Source: a virus
Virus record (IMG/VR): IMGVR_UViG_3300039354_000525
Span: 1-63,145 of that record
DNA length: 63,145 nucleotides
Strand: one strand, 5' to 3'
Below the pieces are notes generated by a model that saw only the letters and a list, made by a program, of their open reading frames with translations, searched no databases and was not told the DNA's origin. Positions 43,806-52,044 of the stretch are shown here, piece by piece. The position numbers and the translations under genes were made by a program. Positions within the stretch are counted from its first letter, which is position 1, and each line of letters begins with the position of its first letter.

Positions 43806-45466
43806 TTAGTTTGATCCTTCATATTAGCATATTGTATATAATCTTCTTCAGGCATCTTAGAGGGATCCTCTTTAGCAGCCATGGCCATATTATGGTTATT
43901 AATCATTACTTCTAAATTTTGTTTAACATTATTTATATCATAGTTCTGCGTTTGCATACCATTCAGAGCAAATTGATAATCTAAATTTCTAATCATATTT
44001 AATAGCGAACTTGATGTAGCTAGTTGGTGAGTAGGCATATTAGATGATACCCAATCTACCATAACATCATAAGGGTTACCATCTTTATTAAGAGTATCAA
44101 CTGGTCTAATATGAGGTAGCTGTTGGTCCCATTGACCTTGTAGCCCAGTAAGTTCTATATTATCTAAATAATTTTCCCACTTCTTACTAATGTCATCCCA
44201 ATTATAATGTTTTTCCACAAGCTGTCTAGTTTCATGTCTCTTCTGCTCTTTAAGTAGATTTGGCAATGCAATATAGTCTTTTATAATTTTGACAAGACTA
44301 TTGTTATCAGGATATACTCTAATAGCTTGAGTTTCCAATTCTTTAAAATATTGATTAACTCTGATAGGATAACCATTTAACTTATGCACTACATCGTTCA
44401 TAGCACTGTAATCTACTGAAGCAACAGGTACTCCAGCGGCAGCAGCTTCCACTTGAGGCATGCCAAATCCTTCGCAAATAGCATATTGTACATACATATC
44501 AAATGTATTAATAATAACATTGAGTTCTTCTTGAGATAAACCCAAAGAGACATTAGGCATAGACATACTTTTTTGGCCACACTTTGGACATAGAGAGACA
44601 GGATGCTCGAATCTGGTAGGTCGAAAAAAACCACAATCTTTGCACTGATATGTAAATAAGACTCTGTTGCCTACCTCATATTCTTTTAAGAGTTTAGGTA
44701 TTTCCCATCCCGCATCAGGATAACTAGTATGTAAATGCAGATGTAGTTTTTCACCAATAGGATTATTTTCAGTTTCCATTTCTGTTAAAAGCTGCTTAAA
44801 TGCAGCTAATAATTCTGGTATAAGTTTTCTTTTTTGATTTCTCATTATTCCACCAATAATAAACTTATCATCTACACCTAACTGTTCTCTAATTTCTTCT
44901 CTATTAGACAATGGCTTGAATGTATTGAGATTAATACCGGGAGAAGTGGTATCAATATAATTAATTTTGTTATTGCTCTGATCTGCTAAAGTGTCTCGAC
45001 CGAAATCAGAATATGTAAAAATAGCATCAGCATGCAGGAATGTATCAATCCAATCTTCTTGTTGGGGTGCAGAATCTACTGTTGGCATAAGTACCCAATG
45101 AAAAAATGGTCTAAGAGGAGAAAACTGTTGATAAGAGTTCATCCAGTAATCTCTAATGTCTATAACTACATCAGGTCTAAAATCTAGTAGTACTCTTTCA
45201 AATCTCCATCTACCAAATTGATTTTCCATACTAGAATTATATTCTTTAGATCTGGGATCATCACTGCCTACGGCATTAGCATAGTATCTCCAGTGTATGT
45301 CTTTATCTTTGGGATCATTGACTTTGCCATAGCAAGCAAATTCTGCTATTTCATATTTATCTGTAGCATATAGTCTACTTAGAATTTCTTTAGTATATGT
45401 ACCAAAACCAGAACTAAGAAAACTAGCTTCTGATACCATTAATATTTTAAGTTTTTTATTTTCCAT
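43802..45466 (-). CDS. GT4-family glycosyltransferase with zinc-ribbon insert
   Basis: 554 aa, first gene of the island. The N-terminal GT-B half (MVSEASFLSSGFGTYTKEIL) has the acceptor glycine loop. The donor half includes IIGGIMRNQKRK and a CEGFGMPQVEAAAAGVPVAS segment with the E-x7-E motif. Between them is an insert with Cys275-x2-Cys278 and Cys293-x2-Cys296, a probable zinc ribbon. A C-terminal ~110-residue extension follows, longer than most GT4 enzymes. The ribbon could bind nucleic acid or a protein acceptor. AGGA lies before the ATG. A terminator separates it from ssb. Confidence 0.8.
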   Translation of the reverse strand: MENKKLKILMVSEASFLSSGFGTYTKEILSRLYATDKYEIAEFACYGKVNDPKDKDIHWRYYANAVGSDDPRSKEYNSSMENQFGRWRFERVLLDFRPDVVIDIRDYWMNSYQQFSPLRPFFHWVLMPTVDSAPQQEDWIDTFLHADAIFTYSDFGRDTLADQSNNKINYIDTTSPGINLNTFKPLSNREEIREQLGVDDKFIIGGIMRNQKRKLIPELLAAFKQLLTEMETENNPIGEKLHLHLHTSYPDAGWEIPKLLKEYEVGNRVLFTYQCKDCGFFRPTRFEHPVSLCPKCGQKSMSMPNVSLGLSQEELNVIINTFDMYVQYAICEGFGMPQVEAAAAGVPVASVDYSAMNDVVHKLNGYPIRVNQYFKELETQAIRVYPDNNSLVKIIKDYIALPNLLKEQKRHETRQLVEKHYNWDDISKKWENYLDNIELTGLQGQWDQQLPHIRPVDTLNKDGNPYDVMVDWVSSNMPTHQLATSSSLLNMIRNLDYQFALNGMQTQNYDINNVKQNLEVMINNHNMAMAAKEDPSKMPEEDYIQYANMKDQTK

Positions 45467-45484
45467 GTAATCCTGCTTTTTAAA

Positions 45485-45514
45485 AATAATCTATCGGGTG
45501 TGCATAGCACACCC
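45485..45514 (-). terminator. hairpin terminator downstream of ssb
   Basis: A perfect 8-bp GC-rich inverted repeat (GGGTGTGC / GCACACCC, 45496-45503 and 45507-45514) with a 3-base loop. On the - strand it is followed, after GATAGATTA, by TTTTT. It lies in the 67-base gap between ssb and the first glycosyltransferase. It likely ends or attenuates ssb transcription. The T run is slightly distant, so efficiency may be partial. Confidence 0.65.
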
Positions 45515-45533
45515 AATAAATCATCACACAAAC

Positions 45534-45905
45534 TTAGAATGCCACCTTTTCTTGAGACTGATCTTTCTTCTGACGAGAAAGCTTAGTAATCTTAGAAAAA
45601 TTATTAACTCTTACTTTTAAAGAATTATGCTTAACGCCATCCTTTTCCCAAGAGTCATTTCTAAGAGATCCTTCGACCATTACTAAGTCACCCTTCCGGA
45701 AAGATTCTCCGATAATTTCTGCACCAGTATCCCATGCTTCGCACTGAACAAAAGTGGTAATCTTATCTCTTTCACCATTAGATTTGGTATATTCCCTAGA
45801 TACCGCAATAGTAAAATTAACAACTGAAGTTTGCTTGCCATTAGTATTGACACTTCGAACTTCAGGGTCACGAGCTAAATTGCCTCGAAGAAGATTAATA
45901 TTCAT
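45534..45905 (-). CDS. ssb: single-stranded DNA-binding protein
   Basis: 123 aa, bacterial-type SSB. The OB fold is evident from LRGNLARDPEVRSV, VVNFTIAVSREY, TTFVQCEAWDTGAEII, KGDLVMVEGSLRNDSW and LKVRVNNFSKI. The protein is short and ends in KVAF. The acidic C-terminal tip (DDDIPF type) that recruits partner proteins in cellular SSBs is absent, so phage replication proteins may contact it differently. AGGAGG lies before the ATG. The gene has its own candidate promoter and leader and a downstream hairpin, so it is likely expressed at high level independently of neighbours. Confidence 0.93.
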   Translation of the reverse strand: MNINLLRGNLARDPEVRSVNTNGKQTSVVNFTIAVSREYTKSNGERDKITTFVQCEAWDTGAEIIGESFRKGDLVMVEGSLRNDSWEKDGVKHNSLKVRVNNFSKITKLSRQKKDQSQEKVAF

Positions 45906-46017
45906 TCTTTTCCTCCTAAAAAATTAAAACCAATCGAACACAAATGAGATTTTTTATTACTTCGTTTTAAATATCAAGAAATCTCTTAAACTTTATCCTT
46001 AGCAACGAAGATATCAT

Positions 46018-46048
46018 ATAATACAACTTGACAGTATTATGTCAAGTT
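46018..46048 (-). promoter_or_regulatory. candidate ssb promoter overlapping an inverted repeat
   Basis: On the - strand TTGACA (46045-46040), a 16-base spacer and TATTAT (46023-46018) form a good sigma70-like promoter ahead of ssb. A 9-bp perfect inverted repeat (AACTTGACA / TGTCAAGTT, 46025-46033 and 46040-46048) covers the -35 element and spacer and overlaps the stop codon of the polymerase C-terminal gene. It could be an operator, or a weak terminator for the polymerase gene. The ~105-base leader that follows contains a possible 7-bp stem (GAGATTT / AAATCTC). Confidence 0.5.
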
Positions 46049-47655
46049 TTAGGTATATAAGCCTTTTGAACTATTAGAGAGTCTCCATTTCTATTTTTAT
46101 TACCTTTAATAATAATTACATTATTGTCAAATAGTATATTTCTATATTGTTTGTACGCTTCGGGGAAAAAGATCACACTATCAATCACACCGTAGCTATC
46201 TGCTAATGAAACGAAAGCCATCTCTGCTCCAGGATTCTTACCAGATTTTGTTTTAGTCACACTTAAACTAGATATTTCTCCACATAAGATAATCTCATTT
46301 AGCATGGTATTTTTGTATTCTTTACAATTACAATTGGTCATAGTGACATCATACATATCAACTTTAGAACAAGTAATACCACAACCTAAAGAATTTTCTT
46401 CTGCATCAGAAATCCATTCTGCACTATCTTCTAAAGAGTATGGTGGATTTTCTATAGTGTTAAGCAAGCCTAATACTTTGTCTTTTCTTCTAGATGTAAT
46501 TTTATGTTCATGATACAATTTATAAATACATTCATATAGGTTTTTACAAGATGACATATTATTAATTACAAATTCTGATTCTTTTTTCGTAAGTTCACTG
46601 GCTATACTATAATCAAAAAGCATAGATGTTCTAGTATTTTTAACAAAATCTATTCCACCACTACTAATCAAAGCCTTAGCTGCTGTAGAATTAATAACTA
46701 ACAAGACATGAAACAGTAGCTCACACCAAGTAATTTTATCAAAGTCTATTTGTTTTTCTTCTATAAGATTAGTCAATTTAGTAAAAACAGAATTACCAAA
46801 ACCTTTAATGTCTGTCAGACCAAAATAAATTTGTTGATTTCTCATGACAAAAAGAGAATTCATATTTCTAATGTCTGGTACAGCAACGCTGATATCCATC
46901 TCCATAGCGTTCTGAACTAATGCTTTTATCTCTGCTTTAGGATCTAACTTATCTTTTGCGAATCTTAAATAAGAAGCAAAAAAGATTTTAGGGAAATGCG
47001 CTTTTGTATAAGCAGATAAGTAGGCATTATAAGCATAGCTTACAGCATGACTTTTATTAAAGCTGTATCTTTGACTTTTCTCAATCCATCCAAAAATTTC
47101 TTCTGCTTCATCCTTATTAACAATCTTTAATTTTTTAGCTCCACTAATAAATTTCTTCTTTAGTTTCGCCATTTCTTCTGGTTTCTTTTTACCGATAGCT
47201 TTTCTAAGGTTATCTGCTTCCCGTAAATCAAATCCAGCAATGTGTTTAGCAATATTCATCGCCTGTTCTTGATATATCATTTCGCCATATGTAGTTTTTA
47301 ATACTCCTTCTAATGCTGGATGATAATAGTCAACAGACTCTTCTCCATTTTTTTTGTCTATATAGTGGTTAGAAACACTTTTGCCATCTCTAATAGCCTC
47401 CAGACATCCTGGTCTAAGGATACTAATTAAGGCAGAAAGCTGTTCTACATTTTCAGGCTTAAGTTTTTTAGACATCGATTTGCCAAGCCTAGACTCTAAT
47501 TGGAAACATCCTTTAGTATTACCCTCGGATAGTAATTCCCAAGTTTTACTACAATTAAAGTTTATATCATCATTAATCGGATCAAAATTTATGCTCAGGG
47601 GTTCCTTACTAAGAACATTAAATGAGCATCCGCAAGGGTATTTATACTTATCCAT
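46042..47655 (-). CDS. dnaE: DNA polymerase III alpha, C-terminal half (split dnaE)
   Basis: 537 aa. It carries the family C polymerase regions after the catalytic aspartates: CFQLESRLG (usual VFQLES), ALISILRPGCLEA, the fingers helix GEMIYQEQAMNIA, YSFNKSHAVSYAYNAY, helix-hairpin-helix-like segments, and a C-terminal OB domain (NEIILCGEISSL, FVSLADSYGVIDSVIFFP). The first ~35 residues, with Cys8, Cys10 and Cys34, have no counterpart in E. coli DnaE and may dock the N-terminal half. It overlaps the exonuclease gene by one base. Confidence 0.88.
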   Translation of the reverse strand: MDKYKYPCGCSFNVLSKEPLSINFDPINDDINFNCSKTWELLSEGNTKGCFQLESRLGKSMSKKLKPENVEQLSALISILRPGCLEAIRDGKSVSNHYIDKKNGEESVDYYHPALEGVLKTTYGEMIYQEQAMNIAKHIAGFDLREADNLRKAIGKKKPEEMAKLKKKFISGAKKLKIVNKDEAEEIFGWIEKSQRYSFNKSHAVSYAYNAYLSAYTKAHFPKIFFASYLRFAKDKLDPKAEIKALVQNAMEMDISVAVPDIRNMNSLFVMRNQQIYFGLTDIKGFGNSVFTKLTNLIEEKQIDFDKITWCELLFHVLLVINSTAAKALISSGGIDFVKNTRTSMLFDYSIASELTKKESEFVINNMSSCKNLYECIYKLYHEHKITSRRKDKVLGLLNTIENPPYSLEDSAEWISDAEENSLGCGITCSKVDMYDVTMTNCNCKEYKNTMLNEIILCGEISSLSVTKTKSGKNPGAEMAFVSLADSYGVIDSVIFFPEAYKQYRNILFDNNVIIIKGNKNRNGDSLIVQKAYIPKT

Positions 47656-48341
47656 TATTTAAAAGAATCCTTGAACTTAATGTTAGCTGCCAATTTCCTA
47701 TGTAATTTCATAAAACGAATCATAACTTCTGCACTATCACGAATATCTTTTAAAGCATCATGTGCTCCTTCTTTAGATATTCCAAAATAATCTCTAAGAG
47801 AATCTAAAGTATAGCTTTTTAAATCACGATTATATTCAAACCAATAAAAAACAATATTCATGATGTCTACAACATCTCTGGGGAAAAATATATCTGTTTT
47901 CTTCTCTTTGCTAATATTACCATACTTATTACTTAGTCTATCTATAATAGGCAAATCAAATCTATAGATATTGTAACCAGCAGGAATAGGAGCAGAAAAC
48001 TTACTTTTCTTAGTTGATCTGGTATGATACTTATCTAAGTAATCAACAAACATCTTCCAAGAATGTTCTTGAGAAGGATAAGATCTCCATTTATCCATAA
48101 TGTCTGCCTTAGAACAGCCTGCTACTTTTGCATGGAAATCTACGACATCTGTTGTATATTCGTAATCAGGGTCTTTAGCAATTGTTTCTGGTTTAAAATG
48201 AACATTAAATTCAGAATTGGGTATAACCTCTAATTTCATAGGGTCTACCATTACAGCGGCTAATTGTACCGGACTACAAACTTCTGGATTAACACCGTCT
48301 GTTTCAAAATCAAATACGCAAATTTTATTATAATTAATCAT
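47655..48341 (-). CDS. dnaQ: DnaQ-like 3'-5' proofreading exonuclease
   Basis: 228 aa, DEDDh family. Exo I is VFDFETDGVNPE (Asp and Glu), Exo II lies around GYNIYRFDLPII, and Exo III is GAHDALKDIRDS with the His and final Asp. It should proofread for the family C polymerase, as epsilon does for alpha. The gene sits exactly between the two polymerase halves and overlaps both neighbours, so the three are made together. No clamp-binding motif was identified. Confidence 0.9.
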   Translation of the reverse strand: MINYNKICVFDFETDGVNPEVCSPVQLAAVMVDPMKLEVIPNSEFNVHFKPETIAKDPDYEYTTDVVDFHAKVAGCSKADIMDKWRSYPSQEHSWKMFVDYLDKYHTRSTKKSKFSAPIPAGYNIYRFDLPIIDRLSNKYGNISKEKKTDIFFPRDVVDIMNIVFYWFEYNRDLKSYTLDSLRDYFGISKEGAHDALKDIRDSAEVMIRFMKLHRKLAANIKFKDSFK

Positions 48342-48519
48342 TATCTGCCACTTCTACTTCGTGTATAGGTACTACAAAATGTTTTTGATTGGGATCATTA
48401 TTTATGGTTGCATTATAAACTTTACAACAAGTTATTCTTATGTCATTAATTTTTATCATTTCTTGAGAGTTATAGGTAAATTCAGTACCTACATCAATAT
48501 CTTTAAACTTTTTTTGCAT
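48334..48519 (-). CDS. small protein between polymerase halves
   Basis: 61 aa, a small beta-barrel-like sequence (FKDIDVGTEFTYNSQEMIKI, then ITCCKVYN and HFVVPIHEVEV). It begins 3 bases after the polymerase N-terminal gene and overlaps the exonuclease gene by 8 bases. Similar 'VGTEF' beta proteins are common in phages, but I know no function. Its fixed place in the polymerase unit makes a polymerase or exonuclease accessory plausible. Confidence 0.65.
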   Translation of the reverse strand: MQKKFKDIDVGTEFTYNSQEMIKINDIRITCCKVYNATINNDPNQKHFVVPIHEVEVADND

Positions 48520-48521
48520 AG

Positions 48522-50399
48522 TTAAACAGTCTCCTCTTTGAGTAAATCTTGAATTGTCATAATCTTATCAAGCATAGCTACACCCAAAATATCAAACTTG
48601 ATAATACCGATAGATTCTAAATCTTGCATTTCCATACCAGCAATCATCTGTTTATTTTTTGAATCATATACCATAGGACAAACATCGCTAAGGGCTTGAG
48701 AACTAATAGCAATACCAGCAGCATGCTTGGACTGATTAGACTTAACTCCCTCTAATCTTATAGCCTGTTCAAAGCGTTTGGCAAGTGGTCCTTGTAATTC
48801 GCCTTTATCGTCTACAAAACACCATTGTTTAAGTTTCTCTCCGCTATTTTCTAAAGTCCATCTTATAATTGATGCTTCGCCAGTATCCTCTTTCATTTCC
48901 TGCAATTGATCAGCAATTCGTGCTTCATCAGGAATACTTTTGGTAATTTCATTCATTTCAGCAAAAGATACATTACCATAAACTCTTAAAACATCTTTTA
49001 ATGCTCCTCTACCCTTAATAGTATTAAAGGTAATCATTTGTGAAACTTTGTTTTCACCATATTTATCTTTGATATACTGAATAATTTTCTCTCTTTTATA
49101 GATAGGAACATCTACATCAATATCCGGCATAGATATATGTTCTGCAGTATTACGTCCAGCATTATAAAATCTATCAAACATAAGATTATATTTAATAGGA
49201 TCTATATCTGTAATACCAATCAGATAAGAAACCAAACATCCAGCAGCACTACCTCTACCCGGCCCTGGTAGCCAACTATTATCTCTAACATGATTGACTA
49301 TGTCCTGAACAATTAAGAAGTAGCTAGATAAATCTGCTCCCTGTAAAACATCCAGTTCATATTTAATTCTTTCTATATAAAGATGATGTTCTGATTCTGG
49401 AATTTCTGTAACTATCTTTTCTTTCCAGCCTTCTCTACATAATTGTCTAAGATATTCTGCATCAGTATATCCTTTGGGACATGAAAAAGGAGGAAGATTA
49501 GGCTTACTAAGAATATCATATTCTTCACACATAGAATCTATCAAATTAGTGTTTTCTATTTCTTCTTCAGTATGCAGTTCTTTAATTTCTTCTTGTGATA
49601 AAATGTGATAATTGTCAGATGTAAAAAAGCACTTCATAGGTACGTCTTCGTCTAAACTCAATTTACGATTGATGTCAGTAAATGTAGTTTTTAAATTATT
49701 ACACAATAGTATTCTCTGATCTACAGCATCGCTTTTCTTGCAGTAGTGTGCATCGGGAGTACATATGACTTTTGTGTTTGTTAATTTAGATAACTTTCTA
49801 ATACAATCTGTTAAGTGTATCTGTGGTTCATTATTATCTCTATCCATTAATTGGGCTTCTAGAAAAAAGTTTTCTTCGCCAAAGATATCTTTACATTGAC
49901 GAATATGTTCTTTACCTATATTTTCCCAATCAGAAATGACAGCATCGTTTTCCATGATCTTGTTGGCGATAGTGGAACCTAAATGACCGCAAAAACCAAT
50001 CATATTTCCATCCATCATTTTACCTAGTGTTTTTAAATCTAATCTAGGCTTAAAATAATAATGCTCTGGACGATTAGATTCCGATACTATTCGGATTAGA
50101 TTTCTCCAACCATCATAATTTTTAGCTAATATTAAAAAATGACTAAGTGTACGATTCTCTTTATTCTTAATGGTAACATCATCATCGCAAATATACAATT
50201 CGCAACCTAAGATGGGCTTGATCCCTCTCTTTTTCATGGCACCATAAAATTTAATTGCTCCAGCTATATTGCCATGATCTGTTAAAGCACAAGACTTAAC
50301 GCCTATTTCTTCACAACGATCAGCAATTTGTTCTGGTTTAGATAAACCATCCAATAAACTGTACATACTATGTACATGCAAAGGTATATATTTTTTCAT
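48522..50399 (-). CDS. dnaE: DNA polymerase III alpha, N-terminal half (split dnaE)
   Basis: 625 aa. The PHP domain comes first (HVHSMYSLLDG, ALTDHGN, ILGCELYI), then the palm: GPGRGSAAGCLVSYLIGITD, MPDIDVDVP with catalytic aspartates in 426-430, and MITFNTIKGRGALKDV. The third catalytic aspartate is Asp603 in IIKFDILG. The protein stops 22 residues later, before the VFQLES motif, which begins the separate C-terminal gene. All catalytic aspartates are thus in this half. A stretch between TDHGN and GPGRGSAAG fits the usual PHP-thumb spacing. Confidence 0.92.
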   Translation of the reverse strand: MKKYIPLHVHSMYSLLDGLSKPEQIADRCEEIGVKSCALTDHGNIAGAIKFYGAMKKRGIKPILGCELYICDDDVTIKNKENRTLSHFLILAKNYDGWRNLIRIVSESNRPEHYYFKPRLDLKTLGKMMDGNMIGFCGHLGSTIANKIMENDAVISDWENIGKEHIRQCKDIFGEENFFLEAQLMDRDNNEPQIHLTDCIRKLSKLTNTKVICTPDAHYCKKSDAVDQRILLCNNLKTTFTDINRKLSLDEDVPMKCFFTSDNYHILSQEEIKELHTEEEIENTNLIDSMCEEYDILSKPNLPPFSCPKGYTDAEYLRQLCREGWKEKIVTEIPESEHHLYIERIKYELDVLQGADLSSYFLIVQDIVNHVRDNSWLPGPGRGSAAGCLVSYLIGITDIDPIKYNLMFDRFYNAGRNTAEHISMPDIDVDVPIYKREKIIQYIKDKYGENKVSQMITFNTIKGRGALKDVLRVYGNVSFAEMNEITKSIPDEARIADQLQEMKEDTGEASIIRWTLENSGEKLKQWCFVDDKGELQGPLAKRFEQAIRLEGVKSNQSKHAAGIAISSQALSDVCPMVYDSKNKQMIAGMEMQDLESIGIIKFDILGVAMLDKIMTIQDLLKEETV

Positions 50400-50416
50400 A
50401 TTTTTAATTCCAAAAG

Positions 50417-51460
50417 TTAATCTGCACTTCCCGGAGCCTTGTAGTGTCCTATATTATAACCTTCAGCCTGATACTCGTCAATCACACTATCCATACCTTT
50501 GATGATTACGTCGTGTTTTATTTGTTCGCACTTAGTCATTGTGTCTCCAACGTTTATTAATTGACCTTGTCTATATTCAACAATTGGGAGATAAGGACTA
50601 TCCTCAAACGTACTTTTACCAAAATGACACAGTTTAGTACATTTCCAACTTTTATTAAGTGGAGGGTTTTTTGTGTCTCGAATAGTTTCAAATTTTCTTT
50701 TCAACATCATTTCTACTTGATATAAATTATCTTTACTAAAACAAACAGAAAACATTCCACCATCATTAATAAAGTCAATAGACACCATAATATTTTCAAT
50801 ATCAGGATAAAGATGATGTACTGCATAATAATACAACATTAATTGAGGATCATCATGTAGTTTCTTTAAGGTCTTTTCTTGACCAGTAGCCCAATCTAAT
50901 CGTCTACCTGTTTTCCAATCAATTACTTCATATGTATTATCATTTACTTTTGTAATTAAATCAATGGTACCTTTTATAGATAATTGTCCTTCTAAATGAC
51001 CTTCTTTAGTATCATAGCTATACTTAGCCCAAGGTTTATCAATAGTAATATCAAAATGTTGTTCAGGTTCAACTATCTCTCTGTTTCGAGGGTCAAACAT
51101 ACCATCGCCATATTCAATTGCTTTGTATACCCATTTATGACAATCTTTGTAGTCTCTAGCTGTCCATTCATGGGTTGTCCATTGAGAAGTATAATACTCA
51201 TATACTTGCTCTGTCATATGATCTAGATTATAATTTGTAATATCTACTGCACCTATGATATCATCTTCAAAATATCTATTATTATTTTGTATATTCAATT
51301 TGACAAAAGCTAAAATTTCTAAAACCTTATGAACAATAGTTCCTTTATCTGCTTTTTTATTAGACGGTGATCTATGACCTAAATTATATTCTATAAAGTA
51401 TTGCATAGGACACATGGAATGTGTACCATACGAACTACTTCTAATGTATGTTACTATAAT
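50417..51460 (-). CDS. Cas4/RecB-like PD-(D/E)XK nuclease (ATT start)
   Basis: About 347 aa. Core motifs are GTIVHKVLE (helix with His), EVIDWKTGRR (Asp and Lys of the active site) and PQLMLYYYAV (QxxxY helix), as in RecB/Cas4-type exonucleases. Four cysteines (in CPMQ, the CTKLCHFG pair and TKCEQ) could hold an iron-sulfur cluster or zinc. The first ATG (51415) would cut away TYIRSSSYGTHS just before the CPMQYF motif. The frame stays open to an ATT at 51460, 8 bases after AGGA, overlapping the stop of the kinase gene; no ATG, GTG or TTG lies upstream in frame. Likely DNA end-processing in recombination or host DNA breakdown. Confidence 0.7.
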   Translation of the reverse strand: MIVTYIRSSSYGTHSMCPMQYFIEYNLGHRSPSNKKADKGTIVHKVLEILAFVKLNIQNNNRYFEDDIIGAVDITNYNLDHMTEQVYEYYTSQWTTHEWTARDYKDCHKWVYKAIEYGDGMFDPRNREIVEPEQHFDITIDKPWAKYSYDTKEGHLEGQLSIKGTIDLITKVNDNTYEVIDWKTGRRLDWATGQEKTLKKLHDDPQLMLYYYAVHHLYPDIENIMVSIDFINDGGMFSVCFSKDNLYQVEMMLKRKFETIRDTKNPPLNKSWKCTKLCHFGKSTFEDSPYLPIVEYRQGQLINVGDTMTKCEQIKHDVIIKGMDSVIDEYQAEGYNIGHYKAPGSAD

Positions 51461-52044
51461 GGTAAAATTCCTTTATTTATTAGAAAGTCATGAATAATTT
51501 CGTTTTGCTTTCCAATAGTTAATTCATCATTATCAATAACCAAATTAAAGTTTGTAGCATCGTACCTGTTAGTATCTAATGACTCTTCGCTTGCGTGTGT
51601 TGAGTTGTATGGGTTTCTATTAAGTTTAATAACCAGACCATCACTATCTTTAATAGCCTCAACCTCATTAGGAAATCTGCAGTCTGCGATGATTGCCAAG
51701 TCTGGGTTTTCATGTTTAATCTTTTTAATTGTTGCACTAGCCCAAACATTGTGTTGTATTTTCCTAAATATATCTGTACCTACATATTGCATAACTTCCC
51801 TAGCTGTCATCTGATTATCCGTATCAGGCCAATAGCAATCTACTAATTCGTTTTTGGATTCATCAGAACCATAACACTGATGATATGTCAAGCCAAACAC
51901 ATTCATACAAACATCTGTTTTTAAAGGATCAGCAAAATTATATATTTTACCTATGCCTAATCCACGATTTTCAAAAATGTTTTTTACAAATTCAGCGGAT
52001 GTTGTTTTACCAGATTGTTTTCTACCAGCAAATGCTATAATCAT
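51454..52044 (-). CDS. deoxynucleoside monophosphate kinase
   Basis: 196 aa. The P-loop is GRKQSGKTTSAEF at residues 7-19. IYNFADPLK and REVMQYVGTD are typical of phage dNMP kinases, and AIIADCRFPNEVEAI supplies the Walker-B-like strand and the DxRF signature. It phosphorylates dNMPs to dNDPs for phage DNA synthesis, working with the reductase and deaminase encoded upstream. It overlaps the primase gene by 4 bases. Confidence 0.85.
   Translation of the reverse strand: MIIAFAGRKQSGKTTSAEFVKNIFENRGLGIGKIYNFADPLKTDVCMNVFGLTYHQCYGSDESKNELVDCYWPDTDNQMTAREVMQYVGTDIFRKIQHNVWASATIKKIKHENPDLAIIADCRFPNEVEAIKDSDGLVIKLNRNPYNSTHASEESLDTNRYDATNFNLVIDNDELTIGKQNEIIHDFLINKGILPL

Noticed and set aside
46042-50399. 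Split intein explaining the two polymerase genes
   Set aside because: The N-terminal gene does not end with an intein start motif and the C-terminal gene does not begin with a C-intein ending in HN-(C/S/T). The usual DnaE split-intein site is uninterrupted.
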